A stretch of DNA of 64,000 nucleotides from Rhabdothermincola_A sp041688815 (GTDB lineage Bacteria; Actinomycetota; Acidimicrobiia; Acidimicrobiales; Acidimicrobilacustridaceae), in contig JBDNHK010000007.1 in NCBI GenBank assembly GCA_041688815.1, positions 20,851-84,850 on the forward strand. The letters run 5' to 3'. This document shows positions 1 through 8,055 of the stretch, in pieces; within the stretch, counting starts at the first letter, position 1; every line of letters starts with the position of its first letter. The notes beneath the pieces are model-generated. The model worked only from the letters and a program-made list of their open reading frames with translations. It ran no database searches and was not told the origin of the DNA. Both the position numbers and the translations under genes were made by a program.

Positions 1-757
1 CGACTTCCTCGTCAACATCCCCGGGGTCCAGACCCGCGAGATCACCCAGGGGGACCAGACCCGCCGTGAACCCCTCACCCGGGTCCAGTTCGGACAGCTC
101 TCGCTGCTCGACCAGCTCATGCACACCGCCGCCAGCCCGGCCGTGGCCTATCTGCTGCTGGCCGTCGGGCTGGCCCTGATCATCTTCGAGCTCTTCACCG
201 CCGGGGTCGGCGTCGCCGGCGTGGTGGGCGCCGGTTCGTTCGTGCTGGCCTGCTACGGACTCGCCGTACTCCCTGTGACCTGGTGGGCGCTGGGCCTCGT
301 CGTGTTGTCGATGCTGGCCTTCGCCATCGACGTGCAGACCGGTGTCCCGCGCTTCTGGACCGGCGCCGGGGTCGTGTTGTTCGTGGTCGGCTCGCTGTTC
401 CTCTACGACGGCCTGTCGCTGTCGTGGGTCACCCTGCTGGTCGGGATCGTCGGCGTGCTGCTGGCCTTCCTGGGCGGCATGCCGGCGATGGTCCGCACCC
501 GGTTCTCCACGCCGACCATCGGGCGGGAGTGGATGATCGGCGAGGTGGGTCGGGCCGTGTCGGCCGTCGACCCCGACGGGATCGTGCAGATCCGCCAGGC
601 GCTCTGGCGGGCCTCCACCAATCGGGCCACCCCGGTGGAGGAGCTCGACCGAGTGCGGGTGGTGGGGATCGACGGTCTGGTGCTCGAGGTGGAGCCCGAG
701 GAGGGCGGCGCCCGCGACTATCGGGAGCGCCGGACCACCCCCGATCCGCCCGAGTGA
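1..757 (+). CDS. NfeD-family membrane protein, C-terminal part (5' end outside window)
   Basis: The frame is open from base 2, so the gene starts upstream of the window; the ATG at 119 is internal. About 40 residues precede the first membrane segment and look like the end of the ClpP-class serine protease domain found in long NfeD proteins. Four to five hydrophobic segments follow (window residues about 45-165), then a soluble C-terminal domain of about 75 residues with the small OB-like NfeD fold (pattern GxxGxA, then VRV and VxGxxLxV). Long NfeD proteins are membrane-bound proteases thought to act with SPFH/stomatin partners. An SPFH protein lies at the far end of the window, too distant to be the same operon. 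The call is firm for the membrane and C-terminal parts, inferred for the missing protease part. Confidence 0.8.
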   Translation, partial: DFLVNIPGVQTREITQGDQTRREPLTRVQFGQLSLLDQLMHTAASPAVAYLLLAVGLALIIFELFTAGVGVAGVVGAGSFVLACYGLAVLPVTWWALGLVVLSMLAFAIDVQTGVPRFWTGAGVVLFVVGSLFLYDGLSLSWVTLLVGIVGVLLAFLGGMPAMVRTRFSTPTIGREWMIGEVGRAVSAVDPDGIVQIRQALWRASTNRATPVEELDRVRVVGIDGLVLEVEPEEGGARDYRERRTTPDPPE

Positions 758-776
758 CAAAAGTCGCAGAAACTTC

Positions 777-805
777 TTGTTCCTGACCCCGACCGGGGAT
801 ATGTT
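777..805 (+). promoter_or_regulatory. Predicted promoter of whiB
   Basis: A -35 box TTGTTC at 777-782 and a -10 box TATGTT at 800-805 are separated by 17 bases, the ideal spacing for a housekeeping sigma factor. The expected transcription start is near 812, about 20 bases before the whiB start codon, which leaves room for the Shine-Dalgarno site at 816-828. Predicted from sequence only. Confidence 0.4.
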
Positions 806-832
806 CGGCCTCTCGAAAGGGGGTCAGGACAA

Positions 833-1096
833 GTGAGTGCGCAGCGCAACGACGATTCCTGGCAACTCAAGGCGGCCTGCCGGGGCCCTCAGGCCGCGGT
901 GTTCTTTCCGCCATCGCAGTTCGAGCGCAAAGAGGACAAGAAGCACCGTGAGCAGCGGGCCAAGGAGATCTGCTCCGGCTGCTCGGTGAAGCGCGACTGC
1001 CTCGACTACGCCATCGCCATCCGTGAGCCCCACGGCATCTGGGGTGGGCTCAACGAGCTCGAACGAAAGCAGTTGCTCATGCCCCGGGCGATCTGA
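833..1096 (+). CDS. WhiB-family iron-sulfur transcription factor
   Basis: The 87-residue protein has the four conserved cysteines that bind a [4Fe-4S] cluster, at positions 16, 47, 50 and 56 (C-x30-C-x2-C-x5-C). These are followed by the beta-turn motif GIWGGL (68-73) and a basic tail, the standard Wbl layout. Wbl proteins bind region 4 of the principal sigma factor and regulate differentiation, redox or antibiotic responses. The GTG start is supported by an AAAGGGGGTCAGGA Shine-Dalgarno region ending a few bases upstream. The gene is monocistronic, with its own promoter and a strong terminator. The length and Cys spacing resemble WhiB1/WhiB2-type proteins, but I cannot assign a paralogue. 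Confidence 0.93.
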   Translation: MSAQRNDDSWQLKAACRGPQAAVFFPPSQFERKEDKKHREQRAKEICSGCSVKRDCLDYAIAIREPHGIWGGLNELERKQLLMPRAI

Positions 1097-1143
1097 TCAC
1101 AGGGCCTGCGACATCCGTTCGGGGGGACGGATGCTCGCTGCGT

Positions 1144-1194
1144 ACCCGGCGCCGGGGACTGGACGTGTGTCCGACCCGGCGCCGGGGCTTTTTT
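1144..1194 (+). terminator. Rho-independent terminator after whiB
   Basis: A 12-base self-complementary word, CCCGGCGCCGGG, occurs twice (1145-1156 and 1175-1186). The two copies pair with each other to form a 12-bp GC stem. Inside the loop lies a second short stem, GGAC/GTCC (1161-1164 with 1169-1172). The stem is followed by six T residues at 1189-1194. A weaker hairpin with a 7-bp stem lies just upstream at 1112-1133. The T-tract is only on the plus strand, so it serves whiB and not the convergent selB. Confidence 0.85.
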
Positions 1195-1211
1195 CTGCTC
1201 GCAACGGGGCT

Positions 1212-2951
1212 TCAGTTGGTGGCGAGGCGGGGACCGGCGATGCGCAGATCACCGCGGCGCCGCGTGCAGCCGGTGGCGTCGAGGTGACCGAGGAGGGGGA
1301 GCATCCACTTGCGGGTGGAGTCGAGTGCTTCGCGCACCTGGCCGACGGTGATGCCGTCGGGATTGTCTCGAAGGAGCCCGGCCACGACGGTGGTGGCGTC
1401 GTCGACGGCCGACGTCGCAAACCACACTCCGTCGGCCTTCACGACGAGGCCCCGGCGCACCAGCTCGCGGACTTCGGTCGGGTCGACGCCGTCGGGGGCC
1501 GGCGGGGTGAAGGGGGCCCCGACGAGCGCGGCCAGCCACGGGTGATCGGCCATGGTGTCGTCGGGGCTGCCCGCCGTCCGGGCCCGACCCTCGCGCAGCT
1601 CGACGTCGTCGAGGGTGGCCAGCACCGCCCGCGACCGTTCGTCGAACGTGTTGACCTCCACACCACGGGGCCCGGCGTCGTCGACTGCCGCCCGTAGCTC
1701 GGCCACCGTCGTGGCCAGGGTTTCCGGGGCGGCCACCCATCGGGCCACGTCCGGGGGCCGTCGCTCACCGGTGAGCCGGTCGAGCTCGTCCACGTCCACC
1801 CAGCCCCGTTCGGCGATGACCCGGTCGACCGAACGGTCGGGCCGGGCGCGCGAGGCCGGCCGCACGGGGTCGACGTCGAGCACCTCGCCGCCCCCGACCG
1901 TTTCGTCGCGGCCCCATTCGCGCAGCACGAACCGGTCGCCGGGCAACAGCGGCAGGGCCACCGGCAGGTGCAGGCGGACCGCGCCGCTCCCCCCGGGAGG
2001 GAGGGACTCGTGGCCGAGCACCCGCAGCCGCACGGCGAACTCCCCGGCCCCGAGGTGCAGCACGTGCGCACCGCGTCGAGACACCGGGTGGTCGAGCGAG
2101 TCGAGCACGTGCAGCTCGGCGTCGACCCGGGTGGTGAGGTGCCAGCGGCCGGGGGTGACCAACACATCGCCGCGAGCCAGTGCCGTGCGTTCCACCCCGC
2201 TCAGGTTGAGTGCGACCCGGTGGCCCGGCTCGATGGCGCCGACGTCGGTGTGCAGTGTCTGCAACCCACGTATCCGCCCGGCGCGCCCCGACGGCAGGAG
2301 CAGCACCTCCTCGTCGGCGGCCAGCCCACCGTCGGTGAGGGTGCCGGTGACGACCGTACCTGCGCCTTTCACGACGAACGACCGGTCGATCCAGAGGCGG
2401 GGCCGGCCTCGGTCGACGGCCGCCGGGGTGGCGCTCACGAGGCGGTCGAGGGCGCCGGCGAGGTCACCGAGACCCTGCCCGGTGGGGGCGTCGACGGCGA
2501 TCACCTCGGCGTCGGCCAGGAACGTGCCGGTGAGGTGATCGGCGAGCTCCAGCCGGGCCAGCTCCAGGTGGTCGTCGTCCACGAGCCCCACCTTGGTGAG
2601 GGCCACCACACCACTGGCCACCCCGAGCAGCTCGAGGATGCGCAGGTGCTCCTCGCTCTGGGGCTTCCATCCCTCGGTGGCGGCCACCACGAACAGGCAC
2701 GCCGACACCGCGCCCACCCCGGCCAGCATGTTCTTCAGGAACCGGGTGTGGCCGGGCACGTCGATGAAGGACACCGTGGCCCCCGAGGGCAGTGGCGTCG
2801 ACGCGAAGCCCAGGTCGATGGTGAGGCCCCGGGCCTTCTCCTCGACCCAACGGTCGGGGTCGGTGCCGGTGAGGGCCCGCACGAGGGTCGACTTGCCGTG
2901 GTCGACGTGCCCGGCGGTGGCCACGATCCGCACCACGTCCGGCCCGGTCAC
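1212..2951 (-). CDS. selB: Selenocysteine-specific elongation factor SelB
   Basis: SelB is the GTPase that carries selenocysteyl-tRNA(Sec) to UGA codons marked by a SECIS element. The 579-residue protein begins with the G1 motif GHVDHGKST (residues 14-22), has G3 DVPGHTRF and G4 TKVG, then EF-Tu-like domains II and III (VVTGTL motif) and a C-terminal winged-helix part that reads SECIS RNA. It is somewhat shorter than E. coli SelB, as is usual in Actinobacteria. The GTG start lies 10 bases after the selA stop, so the two genes form one operon. It ends close to the whiB terminator on the opposite strand. No tRNA-Sec or selenoprotein gene was seen in the window. Confidence 0.95.
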   Translation of the reverse strand: MTGPDVVRIVATAGHVDHGKSTLVRALTGTDPDRWVEEKARGLTIDLGFASTPLPSGATVSFIDVPGHTRFLKNMLAGVGAVSACLFVVAATEGWKPQSEEHLRILELLGVASGVVALTKVGLVDDDHLELARLELADHLTGTFLADAEVIAVDAPTGQGLGDLAGALDRLVSATPAAVDRGRPRLWIDRSFVVKGAGTVVTGTLTDGGLAADEEVLLLPSGRAGRIRGLQTLHTDVGAIEPGHRVALNLSGVERTALARGDVLVTPGRWHLTTRVDAELHVLDSLDHPVSRRGAHVLHLGAGEFAVRLRVLGHESLPPGGSGAVRLHLPVALPLLPGDRFVLREWGRDETVGGGEVLDVDPVRPASRARPDRSVDRVIAERGWVDVDELDRLTGERRPPDVARWVAAPETLATTVAELRAAVDDAGPRGVEVNTFDERSRAVLATLDDVELREGRARTAGSPDDTMADHPWLAALVGAPFTPPAPDGVDPTEVRELVRRGLVVKADGVWFATSAVDDATTVVAGLLRDNPDGITVGQVREALDSTRKWMLPLLGHLDATGCTRRRGDLRIAGPRLATN

Positions 2952-2961
2952 GACGATCGGC

Positions 2962-4299
2962 TCACGGGGTGTCGGAGCGGGCGGCGAGGGAGCGACCGAG
3001 GGCAGCCGCCAGCTCGACGTCGTGCCCGGGGTCGACGGTCCGCAGGTCGCAGATGGTGTGGCCCTGGTCGACGCGTGCGATCACTGGTGGCGCGGCTCGC
3101 CGCAACGGCGCCCGCAGGTCACCCGGGGCTGTCACCCCCGCTGACGGGATCTCCACCCCGGGCAGCGTGCCTCCACCGGTGACCGAGACGCAGTCGGCCA
3201 CGGTCACGCGCCGGTCGGCGATCGAGGCGACGACGGCCTCGGCGCGCGCCCGCAGCCCGTCGACCGGCGCCGTGGCCATCGACCAGAAGGGCAGCCGGTC
3301 GGCGTCGCGCCGCAGGTAGGCCAGCGCGACCTCTTGCATGGCCGCCAGCACCAGTGCACCGGGCCGTACGGCGCGGGCCAGGGGGTGGGCCGCGCACCGA
3401 GCGACCAGTTCGGCCGACCCGGCGATGACGCCGGCCTGGGGGCCACCCAGCAGTTTGTCGCCGGAGAACACCACGACCGCCGCGCCGGCGCCGAGGGTCT
3501 GGCGTACGGCGGGCTCGTCGCGCAGCCAGACCGGAGGGCCGTCGGGCAACCAGGGGCAGGCGGCGTCGAGCAGACCCGACCCGATGTCGACCACCACCGG
3601 GGGGCCGATCGCCGCCAGCTCGGCGGTGGTGACCGCCTCGGTGAAGCCGACGATCCGGTAGTTCGACTGGTGCACCTGCAACAACACGGCCACGTCGGCG
3701 CCGGGGGCTTCGACCGCGCCGCGCACGTCGGCCGGCCTCGTGCGGTTGGTGGTGCCCACCTCGACGAGGCGACAGCCCGAGGTGGCCATCACCTCGGGTA
3801 CCCGGAACCCTCCCCCGATCTCCACCAGCTCGCCCCGCGACACCACCACGTCGCGATCGCGGGCCAGTGCGGCCAGCACCAGCAGCACGGCCGCGGCCCC
3901 GTTGTTCACCACGATCGCCGCCTCGGCTCCCGCGGCGCGGGCCAACAGCGCGCCGACATGATCGTGGCGCGACCCTCGCTCGCCGGTGGCGAGATCGAAC
4001 TCGACGTTGGCATAGCCGGCCCCCTGGACGTGGGCCAGCGGCGCCCGGCCGAGGTTCGTGTGCAGCAGCACCCCGGTGGCGTTGACCACCGGTTGCAGGA
4101 GACGCCGCTCTCGCGACTCGGCGCGAGCCCGCGCCGAGTCGGGCTCCCCCGCGGCCACGGCCTCGCGGGCCACATCGACCAGCAGGGGGTGAGGCAGGCC
4201 GGTGTCGGCGAGGGACCGGGCCAGCGCGTCGATCGACGGAGGTCGATCGACCTCGCGTGGCCCCGGCTCGGGAAGCGACGATGTCTCCGGTTCGGGCAC
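2962..4299 (-). CDS. selA: L-seryl-tRNA(Sec) selenium transferase SelA
   Basis: SelA is a PLP enzyme that converts Ser-tRNA(Sec) to Sec-tRNA(Sec) using selenophosphate. The 445-residue protein has the family signature NATGVLLHTNLGRAPL (about 73-88), the PLP-binding region VVVDIGSGLL and the Schiff-base lysine K282 in GDKLLGGPQAG. It is the first gene of a selA-selB operon. The GTG start at 4299 has no Shine-Dalgarno but has a -10 hexamer TATCCT six bases upstream, which suggests a leaderless mRNA. Full length for the family, so the capacity to make selenocysteine appears intact, provided selC and selD exist elsewhere. Confidence 0.95.
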   Translation of the reverse strand: MPEPETSSLPEPGPREVDRPPSIDALARSLADTGLPHPLLVDVAREAVAAGEPDSARARAESRERRLLQPVVNATGVLLHTNLGRAPLAHVQGAGYANVEFDLATGERGSRHDHVGALLARAAGAEAAIVVNNGAAAVLLVLAALARDRDVVVSRGELVEIGGGFRVPEVMATSGCRLVEVGTTNRTRPADVRGAVEAPGADVAVLLQVHQSNYRIVGFTEAVTTAELAAIGPPVVVDIGSGLLDAACPWLPDGPPVWLRDEPAVRQTLGAGAAVVVFSGDKLLGGPQAGVIAGSAELVARCAAHPLARAVRPGALVLAAMQEVALAYLRRDADRLPFWSMATAPVDGLRARAEAVVASIADRRVTVADCVSVTGGGTLPGVEIPSAGVTAPGDLRAPLRRAAPPVIARVDQGHTICDLRTVDPGHDVELAAALGRSLAARSDTP

Positions 4300-4358
4300 G
4301 AGGTGAGGATAGGGGGCCGCCCGGGGAGAGCAGGGGGGCGACCGGTAGCATCAAGGCC
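4300..4358. promoter_or_regulatory. Divergent leaderless promoters, selA / fxsA
   Basis: On the minus strand TATCCT (4306-4311) lies 6 bases before the selA GTG. On the plus strand TAGCAT (4346-4351) lies 7 bases before the fxsA ATG. Only 34 bases separate the two hexamers. Both fit the actinobacterial leaderless pattern TANNNT followed closely by the start codon. Confidence 0.5.
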
Positions 4359-4832
4359 ATGGCCGTGGCGTTGTTCGTGCTGTTCGTGGTGCTGCCGTTG
4401 GTGGAGCTCTACGTCATCGTCACCATGGCCGGCTTGATCGGCGCCTTCCCCGCACTGGTATTGCTCCTCACCGTGAGCCTTCTCGGAGTGCTGCTCGTGA
4501 AGCATCAGGGCACCGGCGTGTGGGGTCGAACCCGACGCACCCTCGAGCGGGGGGAGATGCCGGCGGCCGAGATGGTCGACGGAGGGTTGTTGGTGGCCGC
4601 CGGAGCGATGCTGATCGTGCCGGGATTCGTCACCGACATCATCGGACTCCTGCTGCTGGTGCCGCCGGTGCGGTCGTTGTTCCGGAACCGGTTGCTCCTG
4701 CGGTGGAGCGCCGGGTCCACGCTCGGACGTTCGCCCGGGTCGGGCTTCATCGACGTCGAGTACCTGGGCGATGTCACGCCGCCCCCGCCCCGAACCGGGA
4801 TGGCGCCACCGGAGCTCGGCCCGGGCCGATGA
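4359..4832 (+). CDS. fxsA: FxsA-family membrane protein
   Basis: FxsA proteins are small inner-membrane proteins; in E. coli excess FxsA relieves phage T7 exclusion by F plasmids, and the housekeeping role is unknown. The 157-residue protein has two N-terminal membrane helices (residues 1-48), the conserved loop around KHQGTGVWGRTRR, then a third hydrophobic region (about 74-105) with the family motif LLLVPPVR. A proline-rich polar tail follows. The ATG at 4359 was chosen because it starts the first membrane helix and sits just behind the TAGCAT hexamer. The stop overlaps the Nudix gene start (ATGA). Confidence 0.88.
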   Translation: MAVALFVLFVVLPLVELYVIVTMAGLIGAFPALVLLLTVSLLGVLLVKHQGTGVWGRTRRTLERGEMPAAEMVDGGLLVAAGAMLIVPGFVTDIIGLLLLVPPVRSLFRNRLLLRWSAGSTLGRSPGSGFIDVEYLGDVTPPPPRTGMAPPELGPGR

Positions 4833-5785
4833 GCACGACTGCTCCGCGGCTGCCCGCCGAGCAGGTGCCGGTGCGCGATGCCGCCACCGTGATGCTGCTC
4901 CGCGATGCCCCGGACGGCCTCGAGGTGTTCATGCTGCGGCGCAACCTGAACAGTGACTTCGTGGGGGGCGCCTACGTGTTCCCCGGTGGCGGGGTCGATG
5001 ACCACGACCGCCACGCCGACCTCGACGAGATCTGTCAGGGTCGCACCGATGCCGCAGCGTCGGCTCAGCTCGGCCTCGAGGCCGGCGGATTGGCCTACTG
5101 GGTCGCCGCGGTCCGCGAGTGCTTCGAGGAGGCCGGCCTCCTGCTGGCCCGGCCCGTCGGCCGCCGCGGTGGCGACGTCGTCAGCTTCGACGATCCGGTG
5201 GTGGCCGAGCGGTTCGACCGGCACCGCCGGGCCGTCGACACCGGGCAGCGGCGGCTGGTCGAGGTGTGCCTCGACGAGGGGCTCCAGCTCGCCGTCGACA
5301 CCATCCACTATTTCAGCCATTGGATCACCCCGCTCGGTTCGCCGCGCCGCTACGACACCCGGTTCTTCGTGGCTCGTGCCCCCGAGGCCCAGGTGGGCCT
5401 GCACGATGACCGCGAGGTGATCGCCAACCTCTGGATCCGCCCGACCGCCGCCCTGGCCCGCCACCGCGCCGGTGCGTTCGAGCTGATCTTCCCCACCGTA
5501 CGCACCCTCGAGGTGCTCGAACGGTTTGCGACCGTCGCCGCGGTCCTCGAGGCGGCGGCTGCGGTCGAGTCGGTCCCGGCCATCCTGCCGCGCATCGTCG
5601 CCGAGCCCGCCGGTGGCTTCCGCATCGCCCTCCCGGGCGATCCCGGCTACGACGACGACACTCCGGTGTCGTCGCTGCCGTCGGGCGTGCCGATGAACAC
5701 GCTCATCGGCACCGGGCACCTCGACGCCGACGCGGCCGGCACCGTGGTCACCGCCGCTCCGACCCGCCGACGAGAACCGAGCTGA
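4829..5785 (+). CDS. Nudix hydrolase, NUDT19/acyl-CoA diphosphatase-like
   Basis: The 318-residue protein carries a Nudix box in split form: FPGGGVDD near residue 50, and the catalytic helix RECFEEAGL near residue 99, matching REUXEEXGU. The long insertion between the glycine part and the helix is typical of the NUDT19/RP2 group, whose characterised members cleave CoA and acyl-CoA to phosphopantetheine products. The substrate here is inferred only from that shape. The start overlaps the fxsA stop by ATGA, and the next gene begins one base after its stop, so fxsA, this gene and the hydrolase at 5787 form one unit. Confidence 0.85.
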   Translation: MSTTAPRLPAEQVPVRDAATVMLLRDAPDGLEVFMLRRNLNSDFVGGAYVFPGGGVDDHDRHADLDEICQGRTDAAASAQLGLEAGGLAYWVAAVRECFEEAGLLLARPVGRRGGDVVSFDDPVVAERFDRHRRAVDTGQRRLVEVCLDEGLQLAVDTIHYFSHWITPLGSPRRYDTRFFVARAPEAQVGLHDDREVIANLWIRPTAALARHRAGAFELIFPTVRTLEVLERFATVAAVLEAAAAVESVPAILPRIVAEPAGGFRIALPGDPGYDDDTPVSSLPSGVPMNTLIGTGHLDADAAGTVVTAAPTRRREPS

Positions 5786-5786
5786 C

Positions 5787-6644
5787 ATGGCCGACGCCAC
5801 GACCGAAGCCGACGAGACCCCCGCCCCGCCCCCGCTGGTCCCCGGGGTGGCGCGAGCGTTGTCTCCGCTCGTGCGTCGCATCGTGGCGCCCAATCCGGGG
5901 ATGATGACCGGCCCCGGCACCAACACGTACCTCGTGGGCATCGACGAGGTCGCGGTGATCGACCCGGGCCCCGACGACGCCGATCACCTCGAGGCCATCG
6001 CCGGCTGCGGCGGCGACCGCATTCGTTGGATCCTGTGCACGCACACCCACCCCGACCACGCGCCCGGCGCCGCCGCCCTGAAGGAACGCACCGGGGCCGA
6101 GATCATGGCCTATTCGAGTCGCGACGGGCTGAAGGTCGATGGGCGGTTGCGACAAGGTGACCGCATCGAGGCCACCGAGTTCCGTCTCACCGCCCATCAC
6201 ACCCCGGGGCACGCGTCGAACCACCTCTGCTACTTCCTCGAAGAGGAGCGCATGCTCTTCTCCGGCGATCACGTCATGCAGGGGTCCACTGTCGTGATCA
6301 AGCCCCCCGACGGTGACATGGCCGCCTACCTCGACTCGCTCGAGAAGGTGAAGGCCCTGCGGCTCAAGTCCATCGCCCCCGGCCACGGCCACCTGATCGG
6401 GGATCCGAAGCCCGTGGTGCAGTGGTACATCGATCACCGTCTGGCCCGCGAGCAGATGGTGCTCGATGCCCTCGCCGCTCGGGGCACGGCCAAGATTCCG
6501 GCGCTGGTCGAGGACATCTACACCGATGTCGACCCGAAGCTGTACCCGGTGGCCAAGTACTCGGTGCATGCCCACCTGTTGAAGTTGGCGGCCGACGGCA
6601 AGGTCACGGGCAAGGCCCTCACCAGGCCCTGGTCGATCCTCTGA
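5787..6644 (+). CDS. Metallo-beta-lactamase-fold hydrolase, LACTB2-like
   Basis: The 285-residue protein has the zinc motif HTHPDHAPG (about residues 88-96), the later ligands in HTPGHAS and SGDHV, and the final histidine in PGHGH. After the core comes a winged-helix-like C-terminal region (about 215-280), as in LACTB2. LACTB2 is a single-strand RNA endonuclease in mitochondria, while bacterial members are mostly uncharacterised. It is the last gene of the fxsA-Nudix unit and runs towards the MFS gene on the other strand. Confidence 0.87.
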   Translation: MADATTEADETPAPPPLVPGVARALSPLVRRIVAPNPGMMTGPGTNTYLVGIDEVAVIDPGPDDADHLEAIAGCGGDRIRWILCTHTHPDHAPGAAALKERTGAEIMAYSSRDGLKVDGRLRQGDRIEATEFRLTAHHTPGHASNHLCYFLEEERMLFSGDHVMQGSTVVIKPPDGDMAAYLDSLEKVKALRLKSIAPGHGHLIGDPKPVVQWYIDHRLAREQMVLDALAARGTAKIPALVEDIYTDVDPKLYPVAKYSVHAHLLKLAADGKVTGKALTRPWSIL

Positions 6645-6657
6645 GCGGCGCACCCGA

Positions 6658-8055
6658 TCAAGGCGGCTGCGGCTGCAGGTCGCTGAACCGATCGATGCGG
6701 CGTAGCGCCGGGAAGGCGACGACCCAGATCGCCACGATCACGAGGGTGGCGGTGCCGCCGAACACGATGGCGGCACCGGTGCCCAGGATGGCCCCGGCCA
6801 CCCCGGACTCGAAGGCACCGAGCTCGTTGGAGGCGCCCACGAACACGCCCTCGACGGCGAGCACGCGCCCACGCGTCTCGGGTGGGGTGACGAGAGGGAC
6901 GATCGTGGAGCGCACGTAGACGCTCACCGCGTCAGCGGCGCTCAGCACGAGCACGGCGGCGAAGGCGACGACGTAGATGGTCGTCACACCCAGCGCGATC
7001 GTGGCCAGGCCGAACACCCCCACCATCACGAACATGACCCGCCCGACGTGGCGTCGCAGCGGCCGCACGCTCAGGACGATGGTCATGAGCGCGGCGCCGA
7101 TGCCGCCCGCGGCCCGTAGCCAGCCCAGCCCCACCGCATCGACCCCGAGGCGGGTCTGGGCGATGGCCGGCAGCAGGGCGACGGCGCCGCCGAAGAGCAC
7201 CGCGAACAGGTCGAGGGAGATGGCGCCGAGCAGGATGGGGTTGCGGCGGATTACCACCAGACCCTCGGCGGCCACACGGAGGCGCTCCCGGGCCGTCGGC
7301 GTGGGAGAGCCGGCGGCAGCGGCGCCGGGTCGATCGGTCGCCGCCACGGTGGGGTCGTCGGCGCGGCGGCGGACCAGCTCGGCGGGGCGGGCCTCGTCGG
7401 CCAGGTCGAGCAGGGCGGCGTCGTCGGGTCCTTCGATCCAGCTGCCCGGCGCGTCACCCACGGCCCGGTGGTGCTCGGTGGGATGGGTGAGGCCCACCAG
7501 AAGGGCGCCGGCGGCGGCGAAGGCGACGCAGGCCACGAACGGCCATGCCGGACCGACGACATACAGGAACCCGGCGACCACGGGACCGATGATGAGCGCG
7601 GTCTGCCAGGTGGCGGCGTTGAAGGCCACGAGCCGGGGCAGGCCGCCGGGCGGGGCATTGTCGGCCGACAGCGAACGGGTGGCCGGCGCCAGGAAGGCCC
7701 GGGCCACGCCGAAGGCCACGACCAGGGCGAAGATCGGCCGGGTCGAGCTGTTGTCGTTGAAGGCCAACCCGGCCAGCGCCGCCGAGCACGCCATCTCGCC
7801 GAGCAGGCCGAAGGCGATGATGCGACGGCGGTCGAAGCGGTCGGCGACCGAGCCGGTCACGAGCACCAGGGCCAGGGCGGGCACGAACTCGGCCAGCCCC
7901 AGGAAGCCGAGGTCGAGGTCGCGGCGGGTCAGGTCGTAGACCAGGATCCCCAGCGCGGTGACCTGGGTGACGGCGGCGAGCGTGGCCGCCAACGTGGTGG
8001 CGAGAGCGGCGACGACGGCTCGGTCGCGTAGCAGCGCCCGGGCCGTGACGGTCAC
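6658..8055 (-). CDS. MFS transporter, EntS/MFS_3-type exporter
   Basis: The 465-residue protein has about 12 hydrophobic segments with a charged central loop (about residues 205-265) and the MFS loop motif GSVADRFDRRRI after helix 2. The layout matches the MFS_3 group that includes the enterobactin exporter EntS and macrolide exporters. The substrate cannot be told from sequence. Its GTG start overlaps the stop of the upstream hydrolase gene by four bases, so the two are cotranscribed. Confidence 0.85.
   Translation of the reverse strand: MTVTARALLRDRAVVAALATTLAATLAAVTQVTALGILVYDLTRRDLDLGFLGLAEFVPALALVLVTGSVADRFDRRRIIAFGLLGEMACSAALAGLAFNDNSSTRPIFALVVAFGVARAFLAPATRSLSADNAPPGGLPRLVAFNAATWQTALIIGPVVAGFLYVVGPAWPFVACVAFAAAGALLVGLTHPTEHHRAVGDAPGSWIEGPDDAALLDLADEARPAELVRRRADDPTVAATDRPGAAAAGSPTPTARERLRVAAEGLVVIRRNPILLGAISLDLFAVLFGGAVALLPAIAQTRLGVDAVGLGWLRAAGGIGAALMTIVLSVRPLRRHVGRVMFVMVGVFGLATIALGVTTIYVVAFAAVLVLSAADAVSVYVRSTIVPLVTPPETRGRVLAVEGVFVGASNELGAFESGVAGAILGTGAAIVFGGTATLVIVAIWVVAFPALRRIDRFSDLQPQPP

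Noticed and set aside
1097..1211. Possible tRNA-Sec near selB.
   Set aside because: The region folds as a terminator and a small hairpin; there is no acceptor stem, T arm or TCA anticodon.
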